Part shown: in pieces, positions 10,672 through 19,163 of the stretch
How the letters are laid out: each line of letters opens with the position of its first letter
Numbering within the stretch: position 1 is the first letter of the stretch
Assembly (NCBI GenBank): GCA_946527885.1
Contig: CAMMYO010000002.1
Coordinates: 1 to 59,567, forward strand
Length of the DNA: 59,567 bases
Reading direction: 5' to 3'
From: an uncultured Candidatus Saccharibacteria bacterium
GTDB taxonomy: Bacteria > Patescibacteriota > Saccharimonadia > Saccharimonadales > Saccharimonadaceae
Notes under the pieces: model-generated
What the model was told of the DNA's origin: nothing
Databases searched by the model: none
The model's input: the letters and a program-made list of their open reading frames with translations, nothing else
Position numbers and translations under genes: made by a program

Positions 10672-11817
10672 TTACCTCCTTTTCTTTTTATCAGAAGCAG
10701 AAATACGGGTAATATGGAGGTTTTTATCCTCTTTTTTGTTTTTATTTGAGTTGCTATAATGCGATTTTTTAGCCTTAATCTTGGTAGTCTTCTCGGACGG
10801 CTCAACAATTTCAGCCTCTTTAGCCTCGACTTCTTTGAGCTCCTTAATGATTTTCTTGTCCGCAGCAACTTCGAGCTCAGTCAACTTGCGACTAAGGATG
10901 ACTTTCTGCAAGAAGGTAGTAATAAGGTTGTTTAGCAAGTAGTAGAAGACGATGGCGCCCGGCAAATTAAAGGTAATAAACAACATCATGAGCGGCATCA
11001 TGAAAGTCATCTGACCTTGAGCAACAGCATTAATTTCACTCTGATCAGTCTCTTTACCATCAGCAGCTTCCTTTAGCAAGTCGCGCATCGTGCGTTTCTT
11101 GCCGCTCTTGCGACTTGGGTCGTTTTGACGCGCAACAATAAACTGCGTAAAGGCAGACGCTAGTGCGAATATTGTGACAGAGATGGTGCTAAGGTTCGGC
11201 GTTGATAAGACCTGATTTGGACTAACAGACAAATCAATTACACCGAAGAGCGTTGGTTCGAAGGTATATTTTGCCTCTTCGCTATTCTCTTCGTAAGCTA
11301 CGAAATAGTCTTTTTGCTTTTGAATAAGATCATCAATGCGATTCATAGAGCGCACAAAAGAATACGCAGAGTGCTCTACATTATACTCAATCGTGGTCTC
11401 TTTCGCGTTAGCGCAACGAGTGCCAGCGATTGGTGCATTATACTCACTATTAACAGCGCATGGGCGCACAGATACATTAATTGCAGTAAACAAAGCGATA
11501 AAGATAGGAAGCTGAATAAAAGTAGTAGCAAGCGAACGGAAAGGCTTGATATTATTGCGCTTGTAAAGATCCATCATCTGGAGCGACTCCATCTGACGAT
11601 TACCGTTACAGCGCTTCTTGATCTCTGCTAGCTCTGGCTGAATCTTGCGCATTGCGCGAGTCTGATGGAGCTGGCGTTTCATGAGTGGCCACATGGCGCA
11701 CTTTACAACAATCGTAAAGATAATAATAGCGAGACCAAAATCACCAACAACACTATAAATAACAAAAAGGATATTCACGATCGGACGCACGATAAACATA
11801 TCCAGCAAATCAAACAT
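10672..11817 (-). CDS. yidC: Membrane protein insertase YidC/Oxa1
   Basis: GLAIIIFTIVVKCAMWPLMKRQLHQTRAMRKIQPELAEIKKR; TM layout; synteny. Confidence 0.93.
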   Translation of the reverse strand: MFDLLDMFIVRPIVNILFVIYSVVGDFGLAIIIFTIVVKCAMWPLMKRQLHQTRAMRKIQPELAEIKKRCNGNRQMESLQMMDLYKRNNIKPFRSLATTFIQLPIFIALFTAINVSVRPCAVNSEYNAPIAGTRCANAKETTIEYNVEHSAYSFVRSMNRIDDLIQKQKDYFVAYEENSEEAKYTFEPTLFGVIDLSVSPNQVLSTPNLSTISVTIFALASAFTQFIVARQNDPSRKSGKKRTMRDLLKEAADGKETDQSEINAVAQGQMTFMMPLMMLFITFNLPGAIVFYYLLNNLITTFLQKVILSRKLTELEVAADKKIIKELKEVEAKEAEIVEPSEKTTKIKAKKSHYSNSNKNKKEDKNLHITRISASDKKKRR

Positions 11818-11851
11818 TTTATCCTTCTCCCTTAATTAACTGTGTATTATA

Positions 11852-12193
11852 TTACACTATCTCCGCCCCTTGAATCAAGCTACGAATCAGGTTTCGCAAC
11901 TCCATAAACTCCATGGTGGCAACTTCTTTTGAATAGATAACAAAAATGCAGTCGACCGGAGCAGTGATATGTGGATGCTCGAGACGAATTGCTTCGTAAA
12001 CACGACGGCGGATTCGATTGCGACCGACTGCGGATTTTAAGACTTTTTTGCTTACAACAACAGCGAAGCGTTGTTTTTTGCGCGAGTTTTCAGCAAAAAC
12101 TAGGGAGATTTTAGACCCCCGAATAGTTTTGCCGTTTTGGTATGTATAGCGCACACCTCCACGAGAATGAAAACGATATTTGCGCGATAGCAT
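11852..12193 (-). CDS. rnpA: Ribonuclease P protein component
   Basis: RFAVVVSKKVLKSAVGRNRIRRRVYEAIR signature; synteny. Confidence 0.93.
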   Translation of the reverse strand: MLSRKYRFHSRGGVRYTYQNGKTIRGSKISLVFAENSRKKQRFAVVVSKKVLKSAVGRNRIRRRVYEAIRLEHPHITAPVDCIFVIYSKEVATMEFMELRNLIRSLIQGAEIV

Positions 12194-12204
12194 TTAAAGG
12201 CCAA

Positions 12205-12342
12205 TTAAGCTGTCAAGCGTGCGCGACCTTTAATACGACGGCGAGCAAGAACCTTGCGACCGTTTACGCTAGAATTGCGCTTGCGGAAGCCATGCTCTAC
12301 TTTGCGTTGGCGCTTGTGTGGCTGAAAAGTTCGTTTTGGCAT
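12205..12342 (-). CDS. rpmH: Ribosomal protein bL34 (45 aa; missing from the ORF track because it is short)
   Basis: Translated by eye: [45 protein letters not shown]. Confidence 0.96.
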   Translation of the reverse strand: MPKRTFQPHKRQRKVEHGFRKRNSSVNGRKVLARRRIKGRARLTA

Positions 12343-12570
12343 GAGTATTTTCCTGACTTTCTAATTATTGTTTAATTGAGTTAATTGTGTCAATTATAGC
12401 GTTTTTTTGCACATTTTTCAAGGGTTTTTCCACATATGCTTTTCCCCGTTAGCTATATTTCTGTGGAAAACTCGTATCTGTTAACATAAAAAACTATTAG
12501 AAAATATAATTATTTTTGTGGAAAACTGTGGAAAAGTCGTATAATTAGTTTCAAGAAGGAGGTTCAAGAG
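12343..12570. promoter_or_regulatory. Probable oriC part 1 (rpmH-dnaA intergenic): DnaA-box-like sites
   Basis: AT-rich; TGTGGAAAA/TTTTCCACA at 12426-12434, 12462-12470, 12517-12525, 12527-12535 (last two 10 bp apart). Confidence 0.75.
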
Positions 12571-13998
12571 ATGTCAGACAAGTGGCCGGCTATCTTAAAT
12601 GCCGTAAAAGCCGAAGTTTCCGAAATGGCGTTCGAGTCATATTTTACGAACCTCAAGTATGTAAGCTGTGAAAACGATACGCTTACAATTTCTGCACCAA
12701 GCGTTTTTTTGCAGACGCAAATCGATAAAAAATATCGCGGGATTGTTATAGATGCTGCAAATAGCTGCGGTTTACCCTGCTCTGATCTAAATGTTATCGT
12801 TAAGAGTACCGAAAGCCAGAAGTCTACAGTTATAAAACGCGGCGCTTATGAAATTCGACCAGATAATGCACCGCAAACGATTTCGACTAGCTACACACCA
12901 CCGAGCACTGCGCCGAGAATGGCTCCGAGTGGCAATATTACAACCTACGCCGGCGTCAAACGCTTTACGACTACTGATAATGGCCTCAATAAAAAGTATC
13001 GCCTCGATAATTATATTGTCGGCAGCAATAATGATGTTGCCGTAAATGCCGCGCTTTCCGTGATCGAGAATCCCGGAACACGCTACAACCCACTGTTTAT
13101 ATATGGTGGTCCTGGTCTTGGAAAAACACATTTAATCCAGGCGATTGGTAATGAAATTCTCGAGCGCAACCCACAGATGAAGGTGCTCTATGTTACGATT
13201 GAACAGTTCTACCACGATTTCGTCGAGGCAATGCGCAAGAAGATTGAGGGCTTTACTGAGAAATATCGCAATGTTGATGTTTTGATCGTTGACGACTTTC
13301 AAGGTATTGTCGGTAAGGAAAAATCCCAAGACGAATTCTTTCATACTTTTAATGAGCTCGATCAGCACAATAAACAAGTAATCGTAAGTAGTGATAGGCG
13401 CGCCGATCAAATTGCAACCGTCGACGAACGTCTCGCCTCGCGCCTAATGCAAGGCATTCCGATCGATATTCAGATGCCGGACTTTGAGGTTCGCTGCGCA
13501 ATCATTAAGATGAAAGCCGATATCGCGCATCAAGATATTGATGATGCTTCGGTTGAATATATCGCTGGTCTTGGCTGTCGTAATATTCGCGAACTAGAAG
13601 GTGTTCTAAACCAAGTATTCTTGCGCGCAGATTTACGCAATAAAACAGTAGCTGAAGTCATTAAAGAAGATTTCGCCGATACAACTCAGCTTGCGCCGGC
13701 GCAACGACAGGCTTCTATTCAGCCAAAGAAACTGGTAGAAAAAGTCGCGAAGTACTACGGTTTGACTAGCGATGACCTGTTCGGCACATGCCGCGTTAAA
13801 AATATCAATACCGCGCGACAGATTAGCTGGTATTTGATGAGCGAAGAGTTGAAGATGAGTACGGTTAAGATCGGTTCGGAATTTAGCAAGGATCATACAA
13901 CGATTATGAGTGGCCTAAAGAAGATACGTGGCTCCATAAAGACGGATTTTAGTCTACGTGAGCAAATTTCAGAGCTTCGGGAGCAGTTATATGCCTGA
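12571..13998 (+). CDS. dnaA: Chromosomal replication initiator DnaA
   Basis: PLFIYGGPGLGKTHLIQAIGNE, DVLIVDDFQ, SKDHTTIMSGLKKI (DnaA box-binding). Confidence 0.98.
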   Translation: MSDKWPAILNAVKAEVSEMAFESYFTNLKYVSCENDTLTISAPSVFLQTQIDKKYRGIVIDAANSCGLPCSDLNVIVKSTESQKSTVIKRGAYEIRPDNAPQTISTSYTPPSTAPRMAPSGNITTYAGVKRFTTTDNGLNKKYRLDNYIVGSNNDVAVNAALSVIENPGTRYNPLFIYGGPGLGKTHLIQAIGNEILERNPQMKVLYVTIEQFYHDFVEAMRKKIEGFTEKYRNVDVLIVDDFQGIVGKEKSQDEFFHTFNELDQHNKQVIVSSDRRADQIATVDERLASRLMQGIPIDIQMPDFEVRCAIIKMKADIAHQDIDDASVEYIAGLGCRNIRELEGVLNQVFLRADLRNKTVAEVIKEDFADTTQLAPAQRQASIQPKKLVEKVAKYYGLTSDDLFGTCRVKNINTARQISWYLMSEELKMSTVKIGSEFSKDHTTIMSGLKKIRGSIKTDFSLREQISELREQLYA

Positions 13999-14323
13999 AA
14001 GCTGTGGAAAACTATCCATTTTATGTGGAAAAGTTGTGCAAAAGTGCGTAGAAAAGTCCGTGCAAAAAGCGTGCAAAAAAGTTGTGCAAAAGTTGAAACT
14101 GTGGAATAAAAATTCGACTTTCGCACAAATGAACGAGAAATCCACTAACTGTGAAAAACTTTTACCACGAATTATTAACAAGATTCTCACAATTAAAGAA
14201 GCGGTTTTGCATCTGTTAAGGGAGAGTTTTCCACTTTTTCCACATAGAACTACTATTACTACTACTGCTTTTATATATAAAGGAAATGACTTTTAATAAT
14301 ATTAAACGAAAGGAAGGATGCTA
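13999..14323. promoter_or_regulatory. Probable oriC part 2 (dnaA-dnaN intergenic)
   Basis: TGTGGAAAA at 14003-14011 and 14024-14032, TTTTCCACA at 14236-14244, plus four GTGCAAAA repeats at 14036, 14060, 14071, 14084. Confidence 0.7.
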
Positions 14324-15427
14324 ATGGAAGTTGAGATATTACAGGACAAGTTGGCGAAGGCATTAAATGCGGTAAGTCGCGTAGCAGCAAGCACGAAGGC
14401 TGGACTTCCGATTTTGGTGAATGTTCTTTTAAGAGCAGACGACAATCAACTCACTTTAACAGCGACCAATATGGAATTGGCGACAGTTGAGCATGTAGAT
14501 GCAAAAGTTGCGAAGACTGGAACCATTACAGTACCAGCGAAGCTATTAGCGGAATTTGTTTCGAATCTTCCGAAGGAGCCGGTGACAATTAAAACCACTG
14601 GCGACAAGATGACGATTTCGGCCGGCAAATACAAATCCACGATTAATGGTATTTTGGCGGATGATTTCCCGGAGTTACCGAAGATAGATGTGGAAAAAGC
14701 GGTCGGTTTCAAGATTAATGTGGATATCTTTAAAGAGGCGCTCAATGAGGTGATTATTGCTGCTAGTAACGACACGACGCGCCCTGCTCTGACTGGTGTG
14801 TATTTTAATACTTTTGAACAGGCGCTTTATATTGCGGCGACTGACGGATATCGCTTGGCGGACAAGAGATTTGTCGAAGATGTGCAGAGCGAAATAAAGG
14901 CGATTGTGCCAGCTTCGACTTTGCAGGAAGTTCTGCGTTTGGTTTCGGATTCGGCGCAAGAAGTTGAGGTGCAGATCAGTGATTCGCTGATTTGCTTCAA
15001 GATGGGTGACGTGGAAGTAACTTCGAAATTAATTGACGCAAGTTTTCCGGATTATCGCCTGCTAATTCCGAAAAATACGGTTCTGAATTTGGAGCTAGAT
15101 AAGGCGGAATTGCAACGCATGACGAAGGTGGCGGCGTTATTTGCACGCGCGAGCGGTGGATCGATTGTTTGCGAGGCGCTGGCTGATAGTAATACTTTCA
15201 GTGTTAGCGCGGTAGCGAGTGAGCTTGGCGAAAATACAGCTACGATGGAGGTAGAGGTTTCCGAAGATGAAAAAGTGGCGTTGAATTCGCGCTATCTATT
15301 GGATGCTTTGGGGGCAGCAAAAGATAACAAGATTCTATTCGGGATTTCGAGCAAGCTTGAACCGGTCGTGATTAGAAATGCACAGACTAACGACTATACG
15401 CATATAATTATGCCTTTGAAGAGCTAA
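14324..15427 (+). CDS. dnaN: DNA polymerase III beta clamp
   Basis: LAKALNAVSRVAASTKAGLPILVNVLL...YKSTINGILADDFPELP; position between dnaA and recF. ORF track starts at 14318; SD spacing favours 14324. Confidence 0.96.
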   Translation: MEVEILQDKLAKALNAVSRVAASTKAGLPILVNVLLRADDNQLTLTATNMELATVEHVDAKVAKTGTITVPAKLLAEFVSNLPKEPVTIKTTGDKMTISAGKYKSTINGILADDFPELPKIDVEKAVGFKINVDIFKEALNEVIIAASNDTTRPALTGVYFNTFEQALYIAATDGYRLADKRFVEDVQSEIKAIVPASTLQEVLRLVSDSAQEVEVQISDSLICFKMGDVEVTSKLIDASFPDYRLLIPKNTVLNLELDKAELQRMTKVAALFARASGGSIVCEALADSNTFSVSAVASELGENTATMEVEVSEDEKVALNSRYLLDALGAAKDNKILFGISSKLEPVVIRNAQTNDYTHIIMPLKS

Positions 15428-16446
15428 TGAATATTGTTGAGCGGGTAGATTTGCGAAATTTTCGTTGTCACGATGAGTTTTTACTGGATTGTCCACAGGC
15501 GACAACCTTAATCGTTGGCGAAAACGGGAGTGGAAAAACCTCGGTTTTGGAGGCGATTTATTTAGCGTTGCGTGGAAAATCCTTTAAAGGGGTGGATCGG
15601 GAGATTTTGCGGCGCGGTGCGGAGTTTTATCGGGCGGAAATTAGTTTGGCGGATTCGAAAAAAGTAATTATTCGCTATGACGGATCAAAAAAGAGTTTTG
15701 AAATTGATGGGAAGAAAAGTTTACGCTTGCCGAAGCGCGAGCGCTATCCGGTGGTTTTATTTGAGCCGGACGATTTGTACTTAGTCGGTTCTTCTCCGTC
15801 GCGTCGCAGGGATTATTTTGATGAGTTGTTTCAGCAGATTAGTGATTTGTATGGCGCGGCGCTTGCGAAGTATAAAAAGGCGCTCAAGCAAAGAAATGAT
15901 CTTTTAAAGGAAGAAACGGTTTCGGCGGACGATTTGTTTTCTTGGAATGTGATGTGCGCGCATTATGGTGCAGAAGTTTTGCACAGGCGTGTGGAAAACT
16001 TGGCAAAGATTAATGAGTTGTTGACGGAAAATTATCGGAGTATAGCGAAAAACGAGGATACTTGCGCCCTGCACTACCTCGGCGAAGAAGTGGACGAAAA
16101 TACATATATGCAGATTTTGGAGCGCAATTTTGAGCGGGATGTTTATTTGGGGCACTCGAGTTTTGGGCCGCATCGTGACGATTATGAGTTTGTATTTAAT
16201 GATAAGAAGGCTGATGGTTCGGCATCGCGCGGTGAAATAAGAAGTATGATTTTGGCGCTAAAATTTATCGAGGCGCGAATTTTAGAAAAGGAGGTTGGTA
16301 AGCGACCGGTGGTTTTGTTGGATGATATCTTTTCTGAATTGGATGAGTCGAGGCAGCGTCATTTGGTAGATAATTTTAAGGATTATCAGATGATAATTAC
16401 AAGTACGGCGGCGCCGGATATGATGGCGGTAAATAAAGAGCTGTAA
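15427..16446 (+). CDS. recF: DNA replication/repair protein RecF
   Basis: LRNFRCHDEFLL...VGENGSGKTSVLEAIYLALRGKSF; GPHRDDYEF; VVLLDDIFSELDESRQ. Start overlaps the dnaN stop. Confidence 0.96.
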   Translation: MNIVERVDLRNFRCHDEFLLDCPQATTLIVGENGSGKTSVLEAIYLALRGKSFKGVDREILRRGAEFYRAEISLADSKKVIIRYDGSKKSFEIDGKKSLRLPKRERYPVVLFEPDDLYLVGSSPSRRRDYFDELFQQISDLYGAALAKYKKALKQRNDLLKEETVSADDLFSWNVMCAHYGAEVLHRRVENLAKINELLTENYRSIAKNEDTCALHYLGEEVDENTYMQILERNFERDVYLGHSSFGPHRDDYEFVFNDKKADGSASRGEIRSMILALKFIEARILEKEVGKRPVVLLDDIFSELDESRQRHLVDNFKDYQMIITSTAAPDMMAVNKEL

Positions 16447-16473
16447 AAATAGCCGCGGGGGCGGCTATTTTTG
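16446..16473. terminator. Terminator downstream of recF / of the convergent 307-aa gene
   Basis: AAAATAGCCGCGGGGGCGGCTATTTTT. Confidence 0.75.
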
Positions 16474-17388
16474 ATTGGCGGATTTAAGAATTTCGAGCGG
16501 AGTATCTGGATTGTTCTTGGTCGTTAGAAGCGGTTGTGGTTGGCCGGTAACTTTCCAGCCGTCATTGCTCTTTTTGAGTAGGATGCGATAATGCTCGATT
16601 TCTTGATTGTAAAGATTGCGGCTGGATAGTTTTACGAGCGCATAATCATCATCTAGTTCTTCGGCTGACGAGAAACTAAAGCGCGAATCAGCTTCGACTA
16701 GTTCCATGGCGGCTTTGCGCGCGTCGCTTTCCGTGCTTGTGGAAAAGTCTGTGGAAAAGTCGGTGTCGCGGAAATTGATCTGCAGTGTTTCTACTTCTAC
16801 GCCGTCAAAATTTTGGAGGCGAAACGCGGCAATGTCTAGGTATTCTGGGTCGTTGGCGAAGAGTGTGATGATCGGTTCAGATTCTGGGGTTTCGCGGGTA
16901 TAAGTAATGGAATACATGGCATTGTTGATAGGGAGGAAAGCGACGACTGGATATTGCTTTTGAAATTTTTCGCCCTGCTCGTTTAAGACGCGACCAACGA
17001 AACCTTCGACAGTGGTAAACTGGATTTTGTGCTTGTTTATGTAATCTTCGCCCTGCTCATCCGATGCGGCTAGGACACCCATGATATAGTTGTTGTCTTC
17101 GGAAATCGTAATGTCTTCTTCGTAGTCCGTGAAATGATTGGATGATACTTTAAGATGGTATTTGCCTGGAAGTAGATAGGCGGTAGAATTGTTGCGAATC
17201 TTAGCGTCGTTTAGTGTGATAGTGGCATTATATGGTGCAAATTTAACTTGGGTGGCGATTTTGCCGTTTCTGGAAATTACTGTGACGATTGAGTAGATGA
17301 TAGCGATGGCGATAAAAGCGATAATTGCGATTAACGCAACGAATTGACCGCGGGTGATTTTTGGTTTTTTGTGTGAGGTGGTTGCCAC
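16465..17388 (-). CDS. Membrane-anchored protein with PEGA-like segment
   Basis: N-terminal TM helix; FAPYNATITLNDAKIRNNSTAYLLPGKYHLKVSS resembles PEGA domains. Confidence 0.7.
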   Translation of the reverse strand: MATTSHKKPKITRGQFVALIAIIAFIAIAIIYSIVTVISRNGKIATQVKFAPYNATITLNDAKIRNNSTAYLLPGKYHLKVSSNHFTDYEEDITISEDNNYIMGVLAASDEQGEDYINKHKIQFTTVEGFVGRVLNEQGEKFQKQYPVVAFLPINNAMYSITYTRETPESEPIITLFANDPEYLDIAAFRLQNFDGVEVETLQINFRDTDFSTDFSTSTESDARKAAMELVEADSRFSFSSAEELDDDYALVKLSSRNLYNQEIEHYRILLKKSNDGWKVTGQPQPLLTTKNNPDTPLEILKSANQK

Positions 17389-17390
17389 GA

Positions 17391-19163
17391 TTAATCTCCT
17401 GAAATTCTTGTATTGATGCGTGCAGCTGCGCCCTGACCGTTCGTGTAGCTAGGGTTGCGATACCAGCGAACTGTGGAGCCGTTGCCATAGTCGGTAGCTT
17501 CGCGTCCGGCCATTGGGGCGCGTTCACCGTAAGACGCGGAGGCGATTTGCGAATTGAAGCCAGGAATTTCGCCAACATAAATGAAAGTGTGGCCATGCGA
17601 GAAGGCGACGTCGCCGGCCTGTAGGATGCTTGGGTCGACCGGTGTGTTTGGGTCCGAGTTTAGCAAGACCCAGCCATGCTGCTGCACCCATGGCTCTTGA
17701 GCGGAGGTATTACCTGGGCCTGGCGCGGTTTTGTTATAGTCTGGCTCGAGGCCGGAGTTTTGAACAAGAATCGTGACGAAGCCGCCACAGTCGACGCCTT
17801 CGAAGCCGCCAACATAACGCCCTTCGGCGACGGATTTATTAACGGCGTCAATATATTCTGGGCGACGCTCGGTAAAACCGGACGGATGATAGTCTGGCCA
17901 AGCGTAAGAAAGGACTAAATCTTGGAAGTCGCTGCTGACAGTACAGCCAAAGTTGCTAGCATTAGAATTGACTGCATCGAAAATGGTTTGCGCGAACAAG
18001 TCGGCGCCGGTACTAGTTGGGTGAACGAGATCACTGTAGAGATATTGGGTCGGATCATTCTTGATAGCTTCGTACCAGTCGGCAACAACAACGTTTGAAT
18101 ATTGCTTGGCGGCGTTTTTGAGAAGCTCATTGTTGCTCTCTGGGTAACCGTCGGTGGCGGTGCCGTTGTAGTTGGTAACAAATACAATAAGGCGATTGCT
18201 GCCGAGAATTGAGAGCGCGTTGTCGATGTCAGATTGAGAAAGGCGATCATTGTTAGTGCCGAGTGCGAAAACGACAACGTCTTTTAACTGCATGGATTGG
18301 GCGACTTGCAGACCTTCTGCCCAAGGGCGGCTAACGCGGGCGTCGATATCACTATCTGAAATACCTGAGAAAACGTTTTTGAGCGAAGAACTTGAGCCGA
18401 CAGTAATGGAGTCGCCGATAATGGTAACATTTCCGCCGTCGTTACTGGTTGATGCGGTACCAACGATACCGTTGCCAGAAAACTCGTCAAACCATTTGCG
18501 CGCAGCGGCAACACGCTTGGCGGTCGCCTGATACATGCGGCCTTTATACGGGGCGTAATATTGAATTGGTGTGTCGCCGTTAATAGCGCGTTCGTAATGA
18601 ACGAGGAAGATTTCGGCGGCTTCTTCTGGAGTTTGAGCGTTTTTGAGCTCGGTTTGCCACATGGTGTCATTTGGGTCAAAGGTGTAATCCATGATAATGC
18701 GAACGAGCGCGTCGAGCGCGTCTGGCGGAATATTATTCACTGAGCCGGCCGGCCAGTAGGCTGTACTGAGATATTCGCCATAACCTTCGGCGGTGATTTG
18801 AGCCCACATTGCGTCGCGCTGTGCGGTATGCATGAGCTGGAAAAGACCCCAATAATCATTAGCGCCGCGGCGAGTCGGTTCGAGACCGGATTCGATTTCG
18901 GCGTTACCGAGAATACCGGCCGCTTGGGCATCGTTGTAGCCTTTTTGAATCATATAGTTCCAGATTTTTTCAGCAACGGTATCGCCAGGAAGCATGGTCG
19001 CTCCGCCGCCGCAGGCATCAAGAATGCCGTCTGGGTTGTAATAATAGATACCGTTTTGATCGAAAAAGTCTAGCACGCTTTCGTCTGGAACAATAGCAAA
19101 AGTAGGCTGAATGACTAATAGCGCCGATAGGAAAGAGATGATGATATTGCGGAGAGTTTTCAT
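17391..19163 (-). CDS. Three-domain peptidoglycan-active enzyme: lysozyme/transglycosylase-like + SGNH hydrolase + CHAP/NlpC-like cysteine peptidase (VirB1-like role possible)
   Basis: AAGILGNAEIESGLEP...YWGLFQ (phage-tail-lysozyme-like); VTIIGDSITVGSS...ALGTNND...DLVHPTSTGADL (SGNH); GVDCGGFVTILVQNSG...GDVAFSHGHTFIYVGE (Cys/His peptidase). Confidence 0.75.
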   Translation of the reverse strand: MKTLRNIIISFLSALLVIQPTFAIVPDESVLDFFDQNGIYYYNPDGILDACGGGATMLPGDTVAEKIWNYMIQKGYNDAQAAGILGNAEIESGLEPTRRGANDYWGLFQLMHTAQRDAMWAQITAEGYGEYLSTAYWPAGSVNNIPPDALDALVRIIMDYTFDPNDTMWQTELKNAQTPEEAAEIFLVHYERAINGDTPIQYYAPYKGRMYQATAKRVAAARKWFDEFSGNGIVGTASTSNDGGNVTIIGDSITVGSSSSLKNVFSGISDSDIDARVSRPWAEGLQVAQSMQLKDVVVFALGTNNDRLSQSDIDNALSILGSNRLIVFVTNYNGTATDGYPESNNELLKNAAKQYSNVVVADWYEAIKNDPTQYLYSDLVHPTSTGADLFAQTIFDAVNSNASNFGCTVSSDFQDLVLSYAWPDYHPSGFTERRPEYIDAVNKSVAEGRYVGGFEGVDCGGFVTILVQNSGLEPDYNKTAPGPGNTSAQEPWVQQHGWVLLNSDPNTPVDPSILQAGDVAFSHGHTFIYVGEIPGFNSQIASASYGERAPMAGREATDYGNGSTVRWYRNPSYTNGQGAAARINTRISGD

